Positions 58,231 to 64,000 of a stretch of 64,000 nt of DNA are shown piece by piece. Both the position numbers and the translations under genes were made by a program. This DNA comes from Formicarius rufipectus (taxonomy: Eukaryota > Chordata > Aves > Passeriformes > Formicariidae). How positions within the stretch are numbered: position 1 is the stretch's first letter; each line of letters starts with the position of its first letter. The notes below the pieces were generated by a model. It worked only from the letters and a program-made list of their open reading frames with translations. It had not been told where the DNA came from and ran no database searches. The stretch covers positions 3,086,525-3,150,524 of the forward strand of contig VXAU01001099.1 in NCBI GenBank assembly GCA_013399695.1, read 5' to 3'.

Positions 58231-61200
58231 AGCTCTTCTATGCACACTCCCATCTGACACTGGCAGCTTCCACTCTCTAGGCCATCCATGCAAACAGTGC
58301 TGGCAACTCACAGAAAAACCAAATTGTTAGTGAGGCACCAACTGTGATGCCATTACATTCTCCTCAGTGGCCACACCATGCCCCATATACACATCACATG
58401 TATATATGCACCAAATGAATCTTGTGAGCCAAGGAGAAATGTCTCAATGGATCGAACTACTGCATGTGATGAACGAAGTACATTCTGCAGAGTCCTAAAC
58501 AATCAGTGGGCCGGCCAGCTCATTACAGACTGCTAATTAGATCCCATCAAGTGACCTGAAACTGCTCAGCAGCACTGAGTTATGTATGCTTCCATGGGAA
58601 ACACCAGAAAGCTAAACTTCTCCACAGTTGGCTTAGAAAAGATTAGTTTACAAAGACGTCTGTTCCTTGTAAAAAAATTCCTTCAATTGCTTTTTTTTTC
58701 ATGTTGTACACAGACAGATCATTATTGGCTTGAAATTGCAGAATCCATTTCTTCCCCTTAAGAAAATCCATGGTAAGTCTTACTGGGTTAAATAAGTAAT
58801 TTAAAAAAACTAAATGAAAACAGGCAGAAACAGGTTCCTGAAGATAAACATGAGTTTAAAAAATAGTTTTACTTTTAAGTGGAAACAGAAGCACATGCAT
58901 AGAGAACTGATTCTTTTTCTAACTAAGTGAAACCAGACTTTGAAATCCAGTTGTGTGCAATCTGGAGTGCTAAACCACTCCCACATATTCCTGTTACCTC
59001 TCCATTTCCCTACTACTGCTTCTCCTTAATTAGGCATCCATCCCACATGCTGCTCATGGCAGCAGTGTCCCATTCACTGCAACAGGGCACAAGGTCTGGC
59101 TGTATGGAGCACTTGCCCATCTGTTCAGGGCTGTGTCTGACTTACATTGCCTATTTCAAAAGCATCCCATATGCTGAAGCCCCACTCCTAACAGAGGTCT
59201 CTCAGGCAAGAAAGAACATGACCCTGCTTAGATATTAACACAAAAATTAAAATTCACAGATTTTTTTTTTTCAGCACCAAGTGATTTCTTTATTATTAGA
59301 GCTCTCCCATGATGTTCCTCAACTGGTTTTAAAGCTCTCCTGAAGAAGATAAGTATTTAAAAACAAGGAAGCAGTGCACAGGAAAAACTGATAGCAAAGC
59401 CAGAAATAGAACTTCAGCTCCCAGTTCCAGGCCAGCACCAAGTACACTAGGCCACACTTGTCTTTCAGGAAGCTGCTATGGTCAACTCCCTTTAAATGTT
59501 GCATTAGTGCTTCTGAATGTGCTGGGTTTATTTTAAATGCTTCCTACTGAGGAGACAGAGCAAGTTAGTTTGTGCATAATATATGCTCACATGCATTTTG
59601 ATTTGATGTCCACAATATCCTGCATGCTTTATGCTAAAGAGAAAAAAAAGCTTCAGGATACTATCTGCTTCCACCACACTGCTGAAATGGCGAAGGATAA
59701 AGACATGCATGGGGAAGTCAGGAATTGATTCACACATATGCCCTATCTGTTCCAGTTCTGGTTACATTAACAGCAAGACTCCTGTGAGTTATCTCTGCTG
59801 AGTATGCTCAGTGACAGTCTAGGGAAAGTAAAACTATTCATCTCTCCCTCCTAAAGAAGCTCCTGCCTTGCCAACAGTGTTGTGATACTGCTGAAAACAC
59901 CAGAGACACGTCAGAGCTACAGGGTTTAAAACTAGTCAATATGGAAAGGGGAGACAGACAGCTCTAAATCTGCACACTCACCAGGTATCTTTTTCCCTGA
60001 TGGTTTTGACTCAGGCCGGCTCAAATATGCCCTCTTGACCACTGCAGCATTTGAGCTCTGCTCTCCCCACAGCGTGTGAGCTGTCTGACCCCAACAGCCC
60101 GGAGCAGAACAGCGCGACAAGTGACATCTGACAGAGAGTGACAAGAGAGAATATTTGCAGAGCTAAGATATGCCAAAGAGGACCATGCAACATGGAGCTG
60201 GACTCCTACCTGGAATAGTAACACTTGGGTAACACAGATATTAAACTGTCTGAATTTGATCATACTCTCAGTTCTTGAGGAACAACAGCCAAAAAAAAGA
60301 ACCTGGCTAAGGAATGTGAAAAAATTAAGGAGCTGCCTTTTAGAAGGGATATATTCAGTTGGTCTTCACAGTCTAGGTCTATACAATATGCTTCAGACTT
60401 CTTTATATGCTGGTTTCACTCAGAAAAAAAATACAGTTTAGTCATAAGGGAGGGGGGTCATTTTTCTAGAGACAAGAATGCAGGGCATCCTGGAAAGCTA
60501 AAGAACTGCCTGCAGAGCTGCTGCTTTCCAGGAAAGGAATTACGGAGTCAGAGAAAACAAGGAACTCAACATGAGCCCCCAGTGCAACGGGACCAGCAAA
60601 GATATACATCAACAACAAATGGAGAGCTGAATCAGAAAGGTTATTTAACTGGAGTTGAAACAGTGTGTACCCCAATTCAGTTCATCTGCACTAAAACAGT
60701 GGGGTGCATTCGCACCACCTAATGAGAGACTGACCTAAGAGGGCAGCTATCCTAACACAGCTGGCATCTGAAGAAAATATGGGAACACAGCTTTGACATT
60801 TAAAAGCTGGAGAGAACACAGTGAAACTGGGGAGGACAACTTTGTATTTTCTGAACCGTCTCACGAGGGTGGAAGATGGGAAGCACAAGTACCGTGGGAA
60901 CATCCTCTGCATTTCTGAGCAATTTGAGACAATCTCTTTCTAACTTTAGCACTTGAAGACTTCTTGTTTCCTCTGCTCCATCAATTAACACACAGGATAT
61001 GCCTGACACACAAGATCACACGTCAGGAAAAAGCTCTGGAGCCCATTGGGACACACCCATGCTGGGGTGCAACAGCGTGTTGGCCTTCAATAGGGACTCA
61101 CCAAATGGGAAAGAGGACCCAGCATCCACAGCAAATGGATGGTGGGTGGCTCTCAGGGATTAAGAGACCTCTCTGCAGATGTCCAGCCAAAACAGGTGTG

Positions 61201-62049
61201 ACCAGTACAGTGCCATGCTCCTGGCTGGTCCAAGCATTTTCTCACACATCGAAATTTTTTGTCTCTGACTTAGCAATGGTTCAGCCCTTACATCTAAGCA
61301 GCTGCTATTTCACAGAAAGACTATTATCTCACCCTCATCCACAGAGCCATCCCTCTGTGGCCTGGAAGACCCACAGTGATGGTGTAAAATAACAAACAGT
61401 CAGAACTACCTGATGTAAGCACGTGCAAATGCATCCAGGATACACCATTCCATGGAGGGGTGGGGTCTCTAAGCCACCATTGCAGAGTGTGCATACCGAG
61501 TGGAGGCTTTGCAGTGCTACTGAAGAGAATGCATGAGATGTCTGTTTGCTCAGACAAACAGAATAATCAGATTCAATTATTCTCTGTGGATGGCTCTGAA
61601 ACAAAATGCCAACACACTAAACAGTGTTTTAATGAGAGGGTCCCATCCCTGCAGACTTGTTAGTTCTATTTATATAGAAGAAATAGGGACAGTCTTGTCT
61701 GCATAACTGGAAAATAAGGTGGCATACCTAAAATGTTCGGAATTACCGTATGACTTCATTTGCCATGTTGTTTTCCATGTCCTTTTCTTTTGCTTGACTT
61801 TGGTCTGTCATCTGACAGTACAAGAGTTGAAAAAAGAATTTCTATTGGCGTCCTCCAAGAGAGACCATACTCTAAAAACATTCAGGGGCGTTGATGACAA
61901 AGAAGTCTCTTCTTATGAATGCCATTTTATCCATATATGTCACTCAGAAGACATGGGAGCTCTCTGAGGTTAGAGGAAGCTGAAAATTTGAAATGCAGCT
62001 CAGTGACCTCAGTGACAATATCTAGAATTAAACACTGCAACACAGACAA

Positions 62050-62115
62050 TCCAGGCTGAATACTGGCTCTGCCACTGACACCTGCTTAGTCTCTCCCCCT
62101 CTGCCCCTGGTCATC
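62050..62115 (+). repeat. Possible MIR-type SINE fragment
   Basis: ATCCAGGCTGAATACTGGCT then CTGCCACTGACACCTGC matches the MIR stretch 'CCTGGGTTCGAATCCTGGCT', 'CTGCCACTTACTAGCTG'. The downstream part is poor. This is a short match on the CORE region only. Confidence 0.4.
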
Positions 62116-62766
62116 ATCTTGGAGTTCAAAACTGGAGTTCATAGCAGGTCTTCAGCAACATGATCTGTACATGTGTTACAGCTAGCTGGAGAAGGTCCTG
62201 ACAATTTTGGGCAACTATAACAATACCACTCTGTGCATCTCACTTGGGAGTCAACTTTTTTTGCTAGACTAACATGAATAACACACTAACTAAGACAGCC
62301 ACACTCCAGGTAGAGTCACTCAGCTATAAACCTAAGAACCTGTCTCAGAGTCTTGGGTTCAGGATCCAACATTTCAGCTTGGACTCGTTTGTAGTTTTAA
62401 TCACCAAGGAAGAAAATTCATTATTTGATTGAAAACACTGAAGTACAGAGCCTTCTTCACTGATTGAAGAAAAGTGATTGTCTGCTTTTTTTTTGAGAAG
62501 GAAAATGACAGTTCCTAAAGAAGAGATCACAAACGCCAATGGCCATTTTCTATAGAGTTCTGAATTATATTTCACAGCTCCAGATAAAAATTAATGACCT
62601 TTGCAGTGTGGTGAATGCTCCAACTGGGATCACTTTTTCTTTTATTTCTTATGCCTTACAGCACAGACAGAGAGTAAAATGTCCTCACAGATATAATTGT
62701 GCTAAATCGCGATACTAGACAGACACAGTGCTGAGGCCAGACAGTAATTTACTCACCAGGGCTCTC

Positions 62767-62831
62767 ATCCAGTCTCCATTGAAATCAATGTAAAGGTTTC
62801 CTCTGACTTGAATGGGTATTGACTGGATCAA
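62767..62831. repeat. Old palindromic sauropsid repeat (copy 6)
   Basis: ATCCAGTCTCCATTGAAATC, AATGTAAAGGTTTCCTC, TGACTTGAATGGGTATTGAC, TGGATCA. This matches the recalled 'CCATTGAAGTCAATGGAAAG', 'ACTCCCATTGACTTCAATGG', 'GCTTTGGATCAGGCCC'. Two CATTGA-type cores in opposite sense give it an internally palindromic structure. It is the best-kept of the short copies. Confidence 0.7.
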
Positions 62832-64000
62832 TCTTTTTGTCTTCATAGCTGAACATGGCAATTTCCCATTATTGTTCTGTGACCTTGATTTCTCATTAAA
62901 CCTCACTCAAGGGATTCATAAGATACAGAGTACTGCATATGAAACATAACTCGAGAGATTTATTCTACCCAGTCATGTCTAAATAGAGTGGTGATAAGGA
63001 GGTGAACAGACTTCTTTTCCTACCATGCAGTCTGCTGGCCATCATGAGAATGTCAAGTTTTTACAAAAGGTAAGATCTTACACATAATATCCAGACCTCA
63101 CGCTCTACAAAGTCATGGAAATATGTGCAATGGGGTAAACTAAGGACAAGTTGAACTGCAGTGTTGCCGGGGTTTGCTGACATCAATTTGAATTGGACAC
63201 TTAGATGCATATAACAAAAGTTTGGCTGTTTGTGCTCTTTTTATTGAACTCTGCTGGGTCATCCAGTCTCTTGCTCTCGCACACAACCACACCATTGATC
63301 CCTTTCATAATAAACATGATCCCCACTAAACACTCTTTCCCTTTCAAAAGCTGTGACAGAAGACTGATCCTCACTTCTCTAATGGCCACAACATTACAGT
63401 TCCCAATCTGAACTCACAACCAATGGATACATATCTAATCCTGTGCCAGCCTAGTACTTTAGTTTAAATAGTTCTTTCCTTCCCTGGTATCAAGACTTGT
63501 GATATATTTATGAACACTTACATCCCCTTTTCACCTTAGCTTTGCTGGGCAAAGCAAGCCAGGTTATTTTCATTTCCTCTCTAATGATGGCTCTTTACTC
63601 TGTTTAGAATATTTCGTACCTTGCAGTACTTTAAAATACTTGCAAAGGTTTAGACAAATGACTATATTTTATAGCAAGATTGGGCCAAGATGACCTCCTG
63701 AATTACTCAGGGTATAGAACACCACCTGTTATTCCTTCATTTTGGACATAATTTCAGGTTGAACTAGGGCATATATTTAATAAGCAACAGAGAAACAAAT
63801 CCATTATACCCTAATGCATCAAGCCCTGATTGTGCTCAGGTACCAAAATGGTCAGAAACTCAGTAAAGGACATTCAGAGGGCAGAGCAGTAAAAACCAGA
63901 GGCCATGAAAAATGCTGCATTGTTTTAACAAATATATGTTCTATGACACAGTGAGCACCACAAAGTGCTTTCAAAGTTAAACTGGTTATTCATCCTACAT

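Larger units (their letters stand above)
58231..64000. other. Non-coding DNA, no gene recognised
   Basis: The frames at 60964-61392 (142 codons) and on both strands of 61324-61663 are unrecognised. A T11 tract followed by CAG is at 59261-59274. The part 58460-58600 contains GACTGCTAATTAGATCCC and GTGGGCCGGCCAGC and is a weak conserved-block candidate. A possible SINE piece and one palindromic repeat are listed separately. Nothing else could be supported. Confidence 0.6.

Noticed and set aside
58101..58289. Minus-strand open frame with V-C repeats
   Set aside because: It is a direct translation of the AC microsatellite.

Overview
The window looks like non-coding nuclear DNA from a bird. It is AT-rich and CpG-poor, has no operon-like or bacterial gene structure, and has few repeats. 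It carries a truncated CR1 LINE 3' end (6975-7185, minus strand) with the tail repeat and 3'-end motifs typical of avian CR1. A crocodile or turtle is not formally excluded, but turtle DNA would normally show far more CR1. No species can be named from the sequence.

I recognise no protein-coding gene or exon, and no rRNA, tRNA, known microRNA or CRISPR array. The longest open frames are 266 codons (inside a CpG island), 216 codons (25444-26094, no recognisable product) and 175 codons (12063-12590, which runs through an old SINE). The window therefore reads as a gene desert or as the inside of one or more very long introns.

Layout. Positions 1-12 kb are unique AT-rich DNA with three A-tracts of 20-21 bases, one unresolved base (3743), the CR1 copy and two candidate conserved AT-rich blocks. 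Positions 12-29 kb hold two old MIR-type SINEs, several TAAT-rich blocks and the 216-codon open frame with splice-like edges. Positions 29-40 kb are mostly featureless apart from a homeodomain-type inverted repeat at 36.3 kb and a clear MIR-type SINE at 38.4 kb. Positions 40.5-41.7 kb contain the only CpG island, with a GC box and an exact 24-bp tandem duplication; it is the best promoter candidate. Positions 43-50 kb hold two more MIR-type SINEs, old palindromic repeats, and the best-looking candidate enhancer (47.0-47.4 kb). Positions 54.6-55.3 kb hold a second strong candidate regulatory block ending in a CTCF-like match. Positions 56.7-58.3 kb cluster an old palindromic repeat, a CR1-clade LINE fragment, a 17-bp tandem duplication, a G/T-only tract and a 28-unit AC microsatellite. 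The last 6 kb are largely plain, with one further palindromic repeat at 62.8 kb.

Taken together, one isolated CpG island among scattered TAAT-rich islands and very old, slowly decaying repeats fits a regulatory landscape around a developmental gene lying outside the window. That reading is inference. Repeat assignments come from recalled consensus patterns, not from a search. I found no convincing previously undescribed system.
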